NCBI GenBank assembly: GCA_910578085.1
Contig: CAJTPM010000014.1
Coordinates: 38,865-102,864, forward strand
DNA length: 64,000 bases
Direction: 5' to 3'
DNA from: an uncultured Lachnospiraceae bacterium
Lineage (GTDB): Bacteria > Bacillota > Clostridia > Lachnospirales > Lachnospiraceae
Within the stretch, counting starts at the first letter, position 1, and the number at the start of each line of letters is the position of its first letter. Shown one piece after another: positions 45,891-53,507 of the stretch. The notes under the pieces are model-generated. The model was not told where the DNA came from, made no database searches, and saw only the letters and a program-made list of their open reading frames with translations. The position numbers were made by a program, and so were the translations under genes.

Positions 45891-45932
45891 CAGTGTTTCT
45901 GGCTTTACGAGGGCGTAAAGAAAGGAACGCTG
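45891..45932 (+). promoter_or_regulatory. Hairpin that covers the ribosome binding site of a leader ORF
   Basis: CAGTGTTTCTGGCTTTACG (45891-45909) pairs with CGTAAAGAAAGGAACGCTG (45914-45932) over a four-base loop, with G-U pairs and two mismatches. The right arm contains the AAAGGA that serves the ATG at 45934. No T tract follows, so translational rather than transcriptional control is suggested. Confidence 0.6.
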
Positions 45933-45933
45933 T

Positions 45934-45993
45934 ATGTCTGGAAAAATCAAAACATTCTGCGTCCTGCTGGGTTCCGGCGGGAGGTCTGAATGA
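45934..45993 (+). CDS. 19-residue leader peptide upstream of the sigma factor
   Basis: MSGKIKTFCVLLGSGGRSE, with AAAGGA before its ATG. Its TGA (45991-45993) overlaps the ATG at 45990-45992, which has its own GGGAGG (45979-45984) inside this ORF. The hairpin upstream plus the overlap look like translational coupling or attenuation. Confidence 0.45.
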   Translation: MSGKIKTFCVLLGSGGRSE

Positions 45994-46006
45994 AGATCAC
46001 CTATGT

Positions 46007-46378
46007 GTGACAGGGGAAGTCTCCGAGGTGGAGGTGGACGAGCGCCTCGGAGGGATGCTGCTGGATTTGGACCGCCAGCAGTACAACAACGACCAGAAGG
46101 AGACCCGCCGCCACTTCTCCCTTGACGGCATGGATTATGAAGGGGAGCAGTTTGCCTCGGCGGAGGATACGGAAAGGGAGGCGGTGCGCCGGGAGGATAT
46201 GGCGCGGCTGTATTCCGCTATGGAGGTATTATCCCCGTCCCAAAGAGAACTGGTGGAGAAGGTATATTTTGAAGAACGGAAGATCACGGATATTGCCCGT
46301 GAAGAAGGCGTGTCCAAGCAGTCCGTCCATGAGCGGGTGCAACGGGCATTAAAAAAACTTGAAAAAAATTTGAATTAG
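46007..46378 (+). CDS. Sigma-70-family (region 4) factor, phage/ICE type, frameshifted 5' end
   Basis: The C-terminal helix-turn-helix is clear: LSPSQRELVEKVYFEERKIT then DIAREEGVSKQSVHERVQRA. The N-terminal part VSEVEVDERLGGMLLDLDRQQ and TRRHFSLD is the usual small sigma-like protein of these elements. The natural start appears to be ATG 45990 (MKITYV), but that frame stops at 46008-46010. The sigma frame is one base off and could restart at GTG 46007-46009, overlapping that stop (GTGA). Either a deletion inactivated it or reinitiation is used. Confidence 0.7.
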   Translation: MTGEVSEVEVDERLGGMLLDLDRQQYNNDQKETRRHFSLDGMDYEGEQFASAEDTEREAVRREDMARLYSAMEVLSPSQRELVEKVYFEERKITDIAREEGVSKQSVHERVQRALKKLEKNLN

Positions 46379-46456
46379 ACCCCTGACTTTTGCCTTTCCC
46401 GTGACCTAATAGTGAGGGCAGTAAAAAGGAGCGCCCTCGGAAAGAGGTGAACGGAA

Positions 46457-46645
46457 ATGAAACACAACTTGAAGATCAGCTATACCAAAGAGCCGGGTTC
46501 CGGCGGCATCGTATGGTGCAGGACGGTACCCATGCGTGAGCGCCTGCTCCGGCGGCTGTTCGGTGAGATGCGCCGGGTGACGATCATTGTCCCCGGAGGC
46601 AGCGTGGAGGAGCTTTCGGTAAAGGAGGTAGGGACGGATGCGTAA
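46457..46645 (+). CDS. 62-residue protein of the mobile module
   Basis: It begins MKHNLKISYTKEPGSGGIVW and is basic with a short beta-rich end (RVTIIVPGGSVEELSVKEV). AGAGGTG lies before the ATG, and its end overlaps the next gene by eight bases, which supports translation. Not recognised. Confidence 0.6.
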   Translation: MKHNLKISYTKEPGSGGIVWCRTVPMRERLLRRLFGEMRRVTIIVPGGSVEELSVKEVGTDA

Positions 46646-46952
46646 GAAGGTTTTTATCTGCAGCCCTTTCCGCGGCGACATGGAAGGGAATGCAAGGAAA
46701 GCGGCGGCCTACAGCCGCATGGCGTGTGAGGAAGGGCATCTCCCCATCGCGCCGCACCTCTTATTCACGCAGTTTTTGAACGAGGGGATAGAGGAAGAGA
46801 GGCGGCTCGGCATCTCTATGGGGATGGAGCTGCTCGCCCTGTGTGACGAGGTGTGGGTGTTCGGGGAAGCCACCGAAGGGATGGCGGCGGAGATCGCATC
46901 CGCCACGGCGCAGGGAAAGACAATCATTTTCAAGGAAACGGAGGGAATGTAA
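46638..46952 (+). CDS. DUF4406/DUF7768-like (deoxyribosyltransferase-fold) protein
   Basis: The product has 104 residues: VFICSPFRGDMEGNARKAAAYSRMA, PIAPHLLFTQFL, LALCDEVWVFGEATEGMAAE. This is the small nucleoside-deoxyribosyltransferase-like fold seen in phage and ICE modules. AAAGGAGG lies before its ATG. The next gene starts right after its stop. Confidence 0.75.
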   Translation: MRKKVFICSPFRGDMEGNARKAAAYSRMACEEGHLPIAPHLLFTQFLNEGIEEERRLGISMGMELLALCDEVWVFGEATEGMAAEIASATAQGKTIIFKETEGM

Positions 46953-47273
46953 ATGGGAAGTGAATTAATGAGGATTGCGGAAGGGTTCTCCATTGTGGCG
47001 GAAGGTCTGCGGGGACTTGCCAAAGCGGAGGGCGGCACGAAGGACAAGGTTGTGAAAGCACAGAAACAGGATGCGGCAAAGGCACAGCCGGAAACTACTG
47101 TGCAGGAATCCCCTGCCACGCTGGAGGGCATCCGTGCGCTGATGGCGCAGAAAACGCAGGAAGGGAAGTCAAAGGAGATCAAGGAACTTTTGCAGAAGTA
47201 TGGCGCGGCGAAGCTCTCGGCGGTGAAGCCGGAGGACTACCCGGCACTGATGCAGGAAGCGCAGGTGCTGTGA
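46953..47273 (+). CDS. Small accessory protein preceding DUF2800
   Basis: The product has 106 residues. Two helical ends flank a Lys/Ala/Gln-rich linker; the C-terminal half (LEGIRALMAQKTQEGKSKEI, then LLQKYGAAKLSAVKPEDYPAL) resembles small phage proteins often annotated rRNA-biogenesis (rrp5)-like. CGGAGGG lies ahead of the ATG. Its TGA overlaps the next ATG. Confidence 0.6.
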   Translation: MGSELMRIAEGFSIVAEGLRGLAKAEGGTKDKVVKAQKQDAAKAQPETTVQESPATLEGIRALMAQKTQEGKSKEIKELLQKYGAAKLSAVKPEDYPALMQEAQVL

Positions 47274-48400
47274 TGGGGAAACACGCGCTTCTTTCCGCAT
47301 CCTCCTCCAAGCGGTGGCTCTCCTGCACGCCTTCCGCACGATTGGAGGAGCAGTTCAGGGATGAACCGGGCGGCAGCGTCTATGACGAGGAAGGCACCGC
47401 CGCCCACGCCCTTGCGGAGCATAAGCTGAAAAAGGCACTGAGGCGGCGCTCCAAGCGCCCGGTGTCGGATTACCACTGTGACGAGATGGAGGAATGCACG
47501 GACGGGTATGTGGCCTTTGCGATGGAGCAGGTGGAGCTTGCAAGGCAGGAATGCAGCGACCCGGTGGTGCTGGTCGAGCAGCGGCTGGACTATTCCGCCT
47601 ATGTGCCGGAGGGGTTCGGGACGGGTGACCTTCTGATAGTCGCTGACAAGGTTCTGACCGTCATCGATTTAAAGTACGGGAAGGGCGTGGCGGTGGATGC
47701 GGAATGGAACCCGCAGATGATGTTGTACGGGCTTGGCGCACTGGAACTGTTCGATGCCCTTTATGACATTGAAATGATCCGCATGACCATCTACCAGCCG
47801 CGTCTGGAATCCGTCAGCACATGGGAAATTTCCGTAAAGGACCTGATGGAATGGGTGGAGATGGAACTGAAGCCAAAGGCCGTGCTTGCCATCAAGGGAG
47901 AGGGCGAGTTCCATTCCGGCGACTGGTGCCGGTTCTGCAAGGCGAAGAACACCTGCAGGGCGCGGGCGGAGGAATATTTAAGGCTGGCGCAGATGGAATT
48001 TAAACAGCCTCCATTATTGACGGATGAGGAAATCGCGGAAGTCCTGAAAGTGGCGGACGAGCTTGCCAAATGGTCTGCGGATGTCTACGCCTACGCGCAG
48101 GACGAGGCGGTCACGAAAGGGAAGAAATGGGACGGCTTCAAGCTGGTGGAGGGCAGGAGCAACAGGAGATACACGGATGAGGAGGAAGTGGCGCAGGCGG
48201 CGCAGAAGGCCGGGTACACGGACATCTACAAAAAGACGCTCATCGGCATCACGGAGATGGAGCGGCTGCTTGGGAAGAAGAGATTTGCAGAGATACTTGG
48301 GAAGCTGGTCTACAAGCCCCAGGGCAAGGTGACCTTAGTGCCGGAATCGGATAAAAGGCAGGAGATTGCCGCAGCAACCGCGGAGGCGGATTTTAAGTAG
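47273..48400 (+). CDS. DUF2800 protein (phage RecB-like nuclease)
   Basis: The product has about 375 residues. LLSASSSKRWLSCTPSARLEEQF and DEEGTAAHALAEHKLK are the DUF2800 start. GTGDLLIVADKVLTVIDLKYGKGVAVDAEWNPQM has the Asp and Asp-x-Lys of a PD-(D/E)XK nuclease, and CRFCKAKNTCRARAEEYL could hold an Fe-S or metal site. It is coupled to the gene before (TGATG). The usual next genes of this replication module (ssDNA-binding, polymerase) are missing; IS110 follows 118 bases later. Confidence 0.85.
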   Translation: MGKHALLSASSSKRWLSCTPSARLEEQFRDEPGGSVYDEEGTAAHALAEHKLKKALRRRSKRPVSDYHCDEMEECTDGYVAFAMEQVELARQECSDPVVLVEQRLDYSAYVPEGFGTGDLLIVADKVLTVIDLKYGKGVAVDAEWNPQMMLYGLGALELFDALYDIEMIRMTIYQPRLESVSTWEISVKDLMEWVEMELKPKAVLAIKGEGEFHSGDWCRFCKAKNTCRARAEEYLRLAQMEFKQPPLLTDEEIAEVLKVADELAKWSADVYAYAQDEAVTKGKKWDGFKLVEGRSNRRYTDEEEVAQAAQKAGYTDIYKKTLIGITEMERLLGKKRFAEILGKLVYKPQGKVTLVPESDKRQEIAAATAEADFK

Positions 48401-48518
48401 TCTGCAAATAAAAAGTCAAGCAGAAATTGATGAACTTTGAAAATTTTATACAGGTTGAAAAATAGGTATTACAAAAAGACCACCGCAGAACGCTGGCCTG
48501 ATGAAAAAGCAATGGCAT

Positions 48519-49739
48519 TTATTTAAGTTTTTCGCTTTCCGTAAGCGTGGAAAGATATTCTTTTACCCGCCCGTAATAAATGCGGAGAAACTTGTTGGCA
48601 CCTGCAGTCATGTAGACGTAATAAGGCTTGCCCTGCGCTCGTTTCTTGTCCATGAAGGCGTAAACAGGGTCATCAATGGGTGAACGCTTGATAAGCCCGT
48701 CCATGATCTGGAAGAGGGTCCTCCGCAGACTTGGCGAACCTTTCTTTGTCGTATGTACGCTTTTCTGGATGTGCTGTCCGGAATCATTTTTTCCAGGGTC
48801 AACGCCTGCAAAGGCAGTCAGCGCGCCACGGTGTGTGAACCGTGTCACATCCCCGATCTCAGCCATAAGTTGAGGACCAAGGGTAGGACCGACACCGTTC
48901 ATTGCCATGACGACAGTGTATTCCGGCAGAGAAGAAGCAGTCTCATCCATTTTCAGGCGGAGGGATTCCACGGTCTCAGAGGCGGTATTCAACATTGCCA
49001 CAGCTTGCCGTATCAGTAGTTTCGTGCTGTCATCTTTTGGGAATACGGCGATCAGGTCAGAGGAGGATTGATAAATCTTCTCTGCTTTGGCCGCGCTGAA
49101 ATTATAGCCCTTGCGTTTACACCAGTTCCGGTAGTGCTCCGTAAAGGTATTCAGCGTCTTGGAGCGTACACAGTCCACATGCCAGTAGGTATGGACGAAG
49201 TCCACCCATTTCTGGCTGCCGTCGTTGCGGGCAGGACTGTCAAAGAAGTTGTTTGCGCCTGGGTAGGTCTGATCCAGCAGGGCAATGAGGTTGTTCTTCA
49301 TGGCGGTCTTCTGTGCCATAAAGAAGCCGAACTGACGGTTCATGGTTTTTAATTGGTTTCGTGTTTTGTCCATGCTTCCATATTGCTTGAGTTTTGCCCA
49401 GCGGTCAAGTGTGTAACGGGCGATTTTTTTGGAATCGGCCTTGTCGGTCTTGGGAGTGCGCAGGGAATCATCCCCAAAATCTTTGATGAGGATGGGATTT
49501 ACGGCGCTGACAAAGATACCGGCATCAGAAAGCCATGTGGCAACCGGCTCATAGTACCTGCCGGTGTGTTCCATGCAGACTTTCGTTTCCCCGTCAAGGG
49601 CTCTGATCTGTCCAATAAGGGAATTGATTGCAGATTGTGTGTGAGGGATGTCGCGGGGCGGCATAATGACAATATCGCCCGGCCTGCGGATTGTGACAGT
49701 GCTCTTGCCTTTGGAAACATCAATACCAACAGCGTTCAT
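48519..49739 (-). CDS. IS110-family transposase
   Basis: The product has about 406 residues. The N-terminal RuvC-like DEDD domain begins MNAVGIDVSKGKSTVTIRRP and has CMEHTGRYYEPVATWL and TPKTDKADSKKIARY. The C-terminal transposase_20 domain has MNGVGPTLGPQLMAEIGDV, FAGVDPGKNDSGQ with the catalytic Ser, and KKGSPSLRRTLFQ. The frame extends 18 codons further up, but homology starts at MNAVGID. It looks intact. Confidence 0.93.
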   Translation of the reverse strand: MNAVGIDVSKGKSTVTIRRPGDIVIMPPRDIPHTQSAINSLIGQIRALDGETKVCMEHTGRYYEPVATWLSDAGIFVSAVNPILIKDFGDDSLRTPKTDKADSKKIARYTLDRWAKLKQYGSMDKTRNQLKTMNRQFGFFMAQKTAMKNNLIALLDQTYPGANNFFDSPARNDGSQKWVDFVHTYWHVDCVRSKTLNTFTEHYRNWCKRKGYNFSAAKAEKIYQSSSDLIAVFPKDDSTKLLIRQAVAMLNTASETVESLRLKMDETASSLPEYTVVMAMNGVGPTLGPQLMAEIGDVTRFTHRGALTAFAGVDPGKNDSGQHIQKSVHTTKKGSPSLRRTLFQIMDGLIKRSPIDDPVYAFMDKKRAQGKPYYVYMTAGANKFLRIYYGRVKEYLSTLTESEKLK

Positions 49740-50016
49740 AACAGATACTCCTATGGAAAGTATTAGCAATGGTCTTTTGCCAGTTTTACTCATTGCCTAT
49801 TCAATCTACTGGGTGTATCACACGAACGCCTGATGGTTCAACCTGCGTAAAACGAATGCTGCGAATGAGGGCTGGTTGGCTGACTTAAAAACGGACGTAA
49901 AGTTCCAGGAGGTTTCGGCCAGACCTATTGCCTCACTCATTCTAACAGCTTAAGCAACAAGATGGATAATTCCTTACTGGCTGTAAGGGATATTAACCAT
50001 AAATACATTGTAGTAG
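49740..50016 (-). ncRNA. Candidate bridge RNA region of the IS110 element
   Basis: The 277 bases ahead of the transposase start (on its strand) contain no gene apart from the overlapping end of HxlR. In IS110-family elements this end is transcribed into a bridge RNA whose loops pair with donor and target DNA. The assignment is by position only; no fold was computed. Confidence 0.4.
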
Positions 50017-50300
50017 ATTGGTATAAAACTTTTCCCCAGGTCAGTCAGGGAATACTCCACCTTCGGCGGCACTTCCTGATAGATATAGCGGGAGATGAAG
50101 CCGTCCTGTTCCAGTTCCCGGAGCTGCTTGGTAAGGGTGGACTGCGTGATGTCCCCAAGCCTCCGCCTCAGTTCCCCGAACCTCTGCACCTCATATTCCG
50201 CGATGTACCATAATATCGTTATCTTCCATTTCCCGCTTAAGATGTTCTGTATCCTGACCATAGCCGCGCATTGGGGCAGCGGCGCTTTCATGTTGCCCAT
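49974..50300 (-). CDS. HxlR-family transcriptional regulator, C-terminus probably cut by IS110
   Basis: The product has 108 residues. CAAMVRIQNILSGKWKITILWYI, RFGELRRRLGDITQSTLTKQL and LEQDGFISRYIYQEVPPKVEYSLTDLGKSFIPI are the winged-helix HxlR pattern. After FIPI the last 13 residues do not fit the family, which normally continues into one more helix, so the IS probably inserted here. AAGGAGGG precedes the ATG. It diverges from pyrD and likely regulates that cassette. Confidence 0.8.
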   Translation of the reverse strand: MGNMKAPLPQCAAMVRIQNILSGKWKITILWYIAEYEVQRFGELRRRLGDITQSTLTKQLRELEQDGFISRYIYQEVPPKVEYSLTDLGKSFIPIYYNVFMVNIPYSQ

Positions 50301-50434
50301 AGGGTGTCCCTCCTTCTAACGGCATTATACTATATCCGTCCTGTCTGTTCAAGGTACTATGATTTTTGATACTGGTATCAATTTTCGCACTATAAACGAA
50401 AAAAGACAGTACTTTTCTTTTACGCGCCAGTTGC

Positions 50435-50457
50435 TATAATGTGATTCAGGAAGGAGG
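50435..50457 (+). promoter_or_regulatory. -10 box and ribosome binding site of the pyrD cassette
   Basis: TATAAT is at 50435-50440 with a poor -35, and AAGGAGG at 50451-50457. Upstream, ACTATGATTTTTGATACTGGTATC (split here as ACTATGAT and GATACTGGTATC) is partly symmetric and could be the HxlR operator in the 165-base divergent region. Confidence 0.55.
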
Positions 50458-50465
50458 CGGACGGG

Positions 50466-51368
50466 ATAAACACATCAGTGGATATAGCGGGCATCAGGTT
50501 AAAGAACCCGGTGATGCCTGCGTCCGGGACATTTGGCTCCGGGCAGGAATACAGCGGGTTCGTGGATCTGAACCAGTTAGGCGCGGTGGTCACGAAAGGC
50601 GTCTCATGCGTCCCGTGGGAGGGGAACCCGGCCCCAAGGATCATGGAGACGGCCAGCGGGATGATAAACGCGGTGGGGCTGCAGAATCCGGGGATAGACG
50701 TCTTTATAGAGAGGGACCTCCCTTTCCTCAGACAGTTTGACACGAAGGTCATTGTGAACATATGCGGCAGCACCGTGGCGGATTACCTGGAAGTGGTGGA
50801 ACGGCTGTCCGGGCAGGAAATAGATATGCTGGAGGCCAACATCTCCTGCCCCAACGTGGAGCATGGCGGGATCGCTTTCGGGCAGGAGCCGGGGATGGTG
50901 GAGTACATCACGAAGGAGATAAAAAAGAAAGCGGCGCAGCCCGTTTCCATGAAGCTGACACCGAATGTCACGGACATAACGGAGATCGCAAAGGCGGCGG
51001 AGGCCGGCGGCGCGGACGCGCTCTCGCTGATCAACACCATCACGGGTATGAGGATTGACGTGAAGAAAAGGGCGTTCTGCGTGGCAAATAAGACGGGCGG
51101 CCTGTCCGGGCCTGCCATAAAGCCGGTTGCGCTACGGATGGTCTGGCAGACCTGCCGGGCGGTAAGCATTCCGGTCATCGGGATGGGAGGGATTCAGACG
51201 GCGGAGGATGCGCTGGAGTTCATCATGGCCGGGGCCGCCGCAGTGGCGGTGGGGACGGCGAATTTCAGGAACCCCTATGCCATGCCGGAGATCATCGGCG
51301 GGCTGGAAAAGTACATGGAGGAAAACGGTATCCGGGACTTAAAGGAGATCAGGGGTATCGTCAGTTAG
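50466..51368 (+). CDS. pyrD: Dihydroorotate dehydrogenase, class 1B catalytic subunit, apparent ATA start
   Basis: The product has about 300 residues: DIAGIRLKNPVMPASGTFGS (FMN site), VVTKGVS, ANISCPNVEHGG with the catalytic Cys of class 1, SLINTITGM, GGLSGPAIKPVALRMVW and GMGGIQTAEDALEFIMAGA. It oxidises dihydroorotate to orotate; no pyrK partner is nearby. The first standard start is GTG at 50478, 20 bases from AAGGAGG. The family's usual MNTSVDIAG start corresponds to ATA AAC ACA TCA GTG, with ATA (50466) eight bases after the AAGGAGG. Confidence 0.88.
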   Translation: MNTSVDIAGIRLKNPVMPASGTFGSGQEYSGFVDLNQLGAVVTKGVSCVPWEGNPAPRIMETASGMINAVGLQNPGIDVFIERDLPFLRQFDTKVIVNICGSTVADYLEVVERLSGQEIDMLEANISCPNVEHGGIAFGQEPGMVEYITKEIKKKAAQPVSMKLTPNVTDITEIAKAAEAGGADALSLINTITGMRIDVKKRAFCVANKTGGLSGPAIKPVALRMVWQTCRAVSIPVIGMGGIQTAEDALEFIMAGAAAVAVGTANFRNPYAMPEIIGGLEKYMEENGIRDLKEIRGIVS

Positions 51369-51398
51369 GTTTTTACAGACAGGAAGGAGAGATGGTTT

Positions 51399-52283
51399 AT
51401 GCATTACACGGGAACGATATGGAGGCCGCCCTATGAGGCGGGGAGCGCACTGGTACAGGCGACGGCGGGCTGTACCCATCACAAATGCAGGTTCTGCACG
51501 CTTTATGAGGACGTGCCGTTTAAGTTCCGTATGTCGCCTTTATCCGAGGTGGAAGCGGACTTGAAGGAGATCAGCCGCTACTACCGGAACGCAAAGAGGG
51601 TATTCTTCACCGGGGCGAACCCTTTTGTATTAAGTTTTGACAAGCTGAAAACGCTGGCGGAACTGGTACGGAAATATTATCCAAAAGTGCAGTCCATCGG
51701 CTGCTTTGCCCGCATCACCGATATCACGCCGAAGACCACAGAGCAGCTACGGGAGCTGCGGGGGCTTGGCTACAACAGCCTTACCATTGGCGTGGAGGCG
51801 GGTGACGAAGAATCCCTGTCCTTCATGCATAAAGGGTTCGGCACGAAGGAGATCATAGAAGAATGCAAAAGGCTGGAGGAAGCAGGGATGGATTATAACT
51901 TCTTCTACCTTGCCGGGATATACGGCTCCGGGCATATGGAGGAAGGGGTGAAGAACACGGCGGAGGTGTTCAACCAGCTCCACCCGAAGGTCATTGTTTC
52001 CTCCATGCTGACGATCTACCCGACCTCGGAGCTGTACCGGGAAATCCAGGATGGGAACTGGACGGAGGAAACGGAAATAGAAAAGCTGTATGAATTAAGG
52101 ACGCTGATCGGCAGCCTTGACATAGACACCTATTTTGCAACGATGGGCGCATCGAACTGCATCAACGTGGAAGGGCATCTGCCGAAGGACAGGGGACGGA
52201 TGGTCAAGTGGCTGGATGAGGTCATCGGCGCTGTGGACGAAAAGGAACTGCGCAGATACCGTGAGAACCTGCGGCATCTGTAA
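51399..52283 (+). CDS. Radical SAM protein
   Basis: The product has 294 residues. The cluster motif is ATAGCTHHKCRFCTLYEDVPF, with cysteines spaced CX4CX2C, then VFFTGANPFVLSFDKL, LTIGVEAGDEESLSFMHKGF and YIPTSELY-like LTIYPTSELYREI. This is a radical SAM subfamily of unknown reaction that resembles the barrel of HemN/Elp3-like proteins. AAGGAGAG lies before the ATG. It is the second gene of the HxlR-linked cassette. Confidence 0.85.
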   Translation: MHYTGTIWRPPYEAGSALVQATAGCTHHKCRFCTLYEDVPFKFRMSPLSEVEADLKEISRYYRNAKRVFFTGANPFVLSFDKLKTLAELVRKYYPKVQSIGCFARITDITPKTTEQLRELRGLGYNSLTIGVEAGDEESLSFMHKGFGTKEIIEECKRLEEAGMDYNFFYLAGIYGSGHMEEGVKNTAEVFNQLHPKVIVSSMLTIYPTSELYREIQDGNWTEETEIEKLYELRTLIGSLDIDTYFATMGASNCINVEGHLPKDRGRMVKWLDEVIGAVDEKELRRYRENLRHL

Positions 52284-52295
52284 GGAGGGAAAGCC

Positions 52296-53123
52296 ATGAT
52301 ACAGGATATCTCCCCTTACAGGCTGGATATGGCATACCACGGTACAGCCCCGGCCCCGGATGACTGCTTTTTCTCCTTCCGGGGAGAGGATGTGCTTTTG
52401 CGGGATATGGGGGACGGGCATAGGAGCCTCCCGTCCTTCCGGGATTTGGGGCATCCGGCAGGAAAAATGGAAAGCAGGGCGGTATTCCTGTTCCGGGCGG
52501 GCAGGGAGCCCGTTTACCTGCTGGGGCAGGAGGTGTCCGGATGCCGGGGGCTTGGGTATTTCCCCATCTGTGAATTAAAAGACGTCCTGCCGGAGTGGGT
52601 TTTCTTTGCCGGGGCCACGGCCCTGCACTTAAGCCGCTGGTATGAAGGGAACAGGTATTGCGGCAGGTGCGGCGGGAGAATGGAAAGGAAGCCAGGGCAG
52701 AGGACGCTTGCCTGCCCGGAGTGCGGGAATACGGTATATCCCGGCATTGCCCCGGTGGTAATGGTGGCGGTCACGGACGGGGACAGGCTGCTGATGACAA
52801 AATATGCAGACCACTCCCTCCCGCAGTGGGTACTCATATCCGGCTTCGTGGAGGCAGGGGAGACGCTGGAGGAAGCGGCGGAGAGGGAGGTCTATGAGGA
52901 GACAGGCATCCGCATCCGGGATTTGCAGTATTTTGGCAGCCAGCCGTGGGGGTTCTCCGGCTCCGTTATCGCAGGCTATACTGCAAGGCTGGACGGCCCT
53001 GATGAAATCCGCCCTGACAGGAAAGAACTGGCGGAGGCAGAGTGGCATCTGCGTTCCAGACTTCCGGATGAATTGACGGATATCAGTATTGCCCATGAGA
53101 TGATTGAATCATTGAGGCTTTAG
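52296..53123 (+). CDS. nudC: NADH pyrophosphatase (NudC-like Nudix hydrolase)
   Basis: The product has 275 residues. A divergent N-terminal domain is followed by the zinc ribbon CGRCGGRMERKPG with CPECGNTVYPGIAPVVMVAV, the Nudix box GFVEAGETLEEAAEREVYEETGI and the NudC signature SQPWGFSGS. It cleaves NAD(H) or removes NAD caps from RNA. GGAGGG lies before the ATG, 12 bases after the radical SAM gene. Confidence 0.92.
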   Translation: MIQDISPYRLDMAYHGTAPAPDDCFFSFRGEDVLLRDMGDGHRSLPSFRDLGHPAGKMESRAVFLFRAGREPVYLLGQEVSGCRGLGYFPICELKDVLPEWVFFAGATALHLSRWYEGNRYCGRCGGRMERKPGQRTLACPECGNTVYPGIAPVVMVAVTDGDRLLMTKYADHSLPQWVLISGFVEAGETLEEAAEREVYEETGIRIRDLQYFGSQPWGFSGSVIAGYTARLDGPDEIRPDRKELAEAEWHLRSRLPDELTDISIAHEMIESLRL

Positions 53124-53244
53124 AGGAAAGGCTGGATAAAGATAGTTTACTGTACTAAGGATAAAGAGGAAGAGGGCTCACAGGCCCTTTTTCTATGTGC
53201 GGCGGTCTGTCGTATCCGTAGGCACGTCTGACAACAGAAACCGC

Positions 53245-53288
53245 TTGGAAAGCGGGGGAGTCAGAGTTAATATGCTTACACGGCGGTT
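53245..53288. repeat. 44-bp repeat, copy 1 (upstream of signalling operon 1)
   Basis: It begins TTGGAAAGCGGGGGAGTCAG and ends ATGCTTACACGGCGGTT, and matches 60095-60138 at 41 of 44 positions in the same orientation. Here it lies between AAACCGC and GCGGTTT, a 7-bp inverted repeat. The rest of the 384-base gap holds the promoter at 53363. Confidence 0.85.
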
Positions 53289-53362
53289 TGCGTTTGTGCC
53301 ATATCGGACGAATGGCGAAAAACTTTAGAGCTGTTTTGGAATTTTTACAGAAAAGAAAAAGA

Positions 53363-53430
53363 TTTCGTTCCCTTTCAAATAGGGTTTCGTTCCCTCGCGG
53401 CTGACTGCGCCAAAATTCTGCCGATATAAA
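53363..53430 (+). promoter_or_regulatory. Predicted LytTR-type direct-repeat promoter of signalling operon 1
   Basis: TTTCGTTCCCT occurs at 53363-53373 and 53385-53395, a 22-bp period that puts both on one DNA face, as LytTR dimers prefer. TATAAA at 53425-53430 is 40 bases after the start of the second copy. The other two promoters of this kind have the same geometry. Confidence 0.6.
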
Positions 53431-53507
53431 AAGTAAAAAGAACGGCCCGTGGGGAAGCTAATGCTCAATGCGAGAAAAGCATTCGCATGGGAAATGAATT
53501 GCAGGTG

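Larger units (their letters stand above)
48519..50016 (-). mobile_element. IS110-family insertion sequence (ends approximate)
   Basis: It consists of the transposase gene and about 277 bases upstream of it. IS110 elements lack inverted ends, so exact limits cannot be read. The right limit is guessed from where the HxlR gene loses homology (near 50016-50025); the left limit lies somewhere between the DUF2800 stop (48400) and 48519. Confidence 0.6.

Noticed and set aside
53124..53507. Small peptide (AgrD-like) gene upstream of signalling operon 1
   Set aside because: I looked for a short frame with a ribosome binding site and a cysteine-containing tail and found none.
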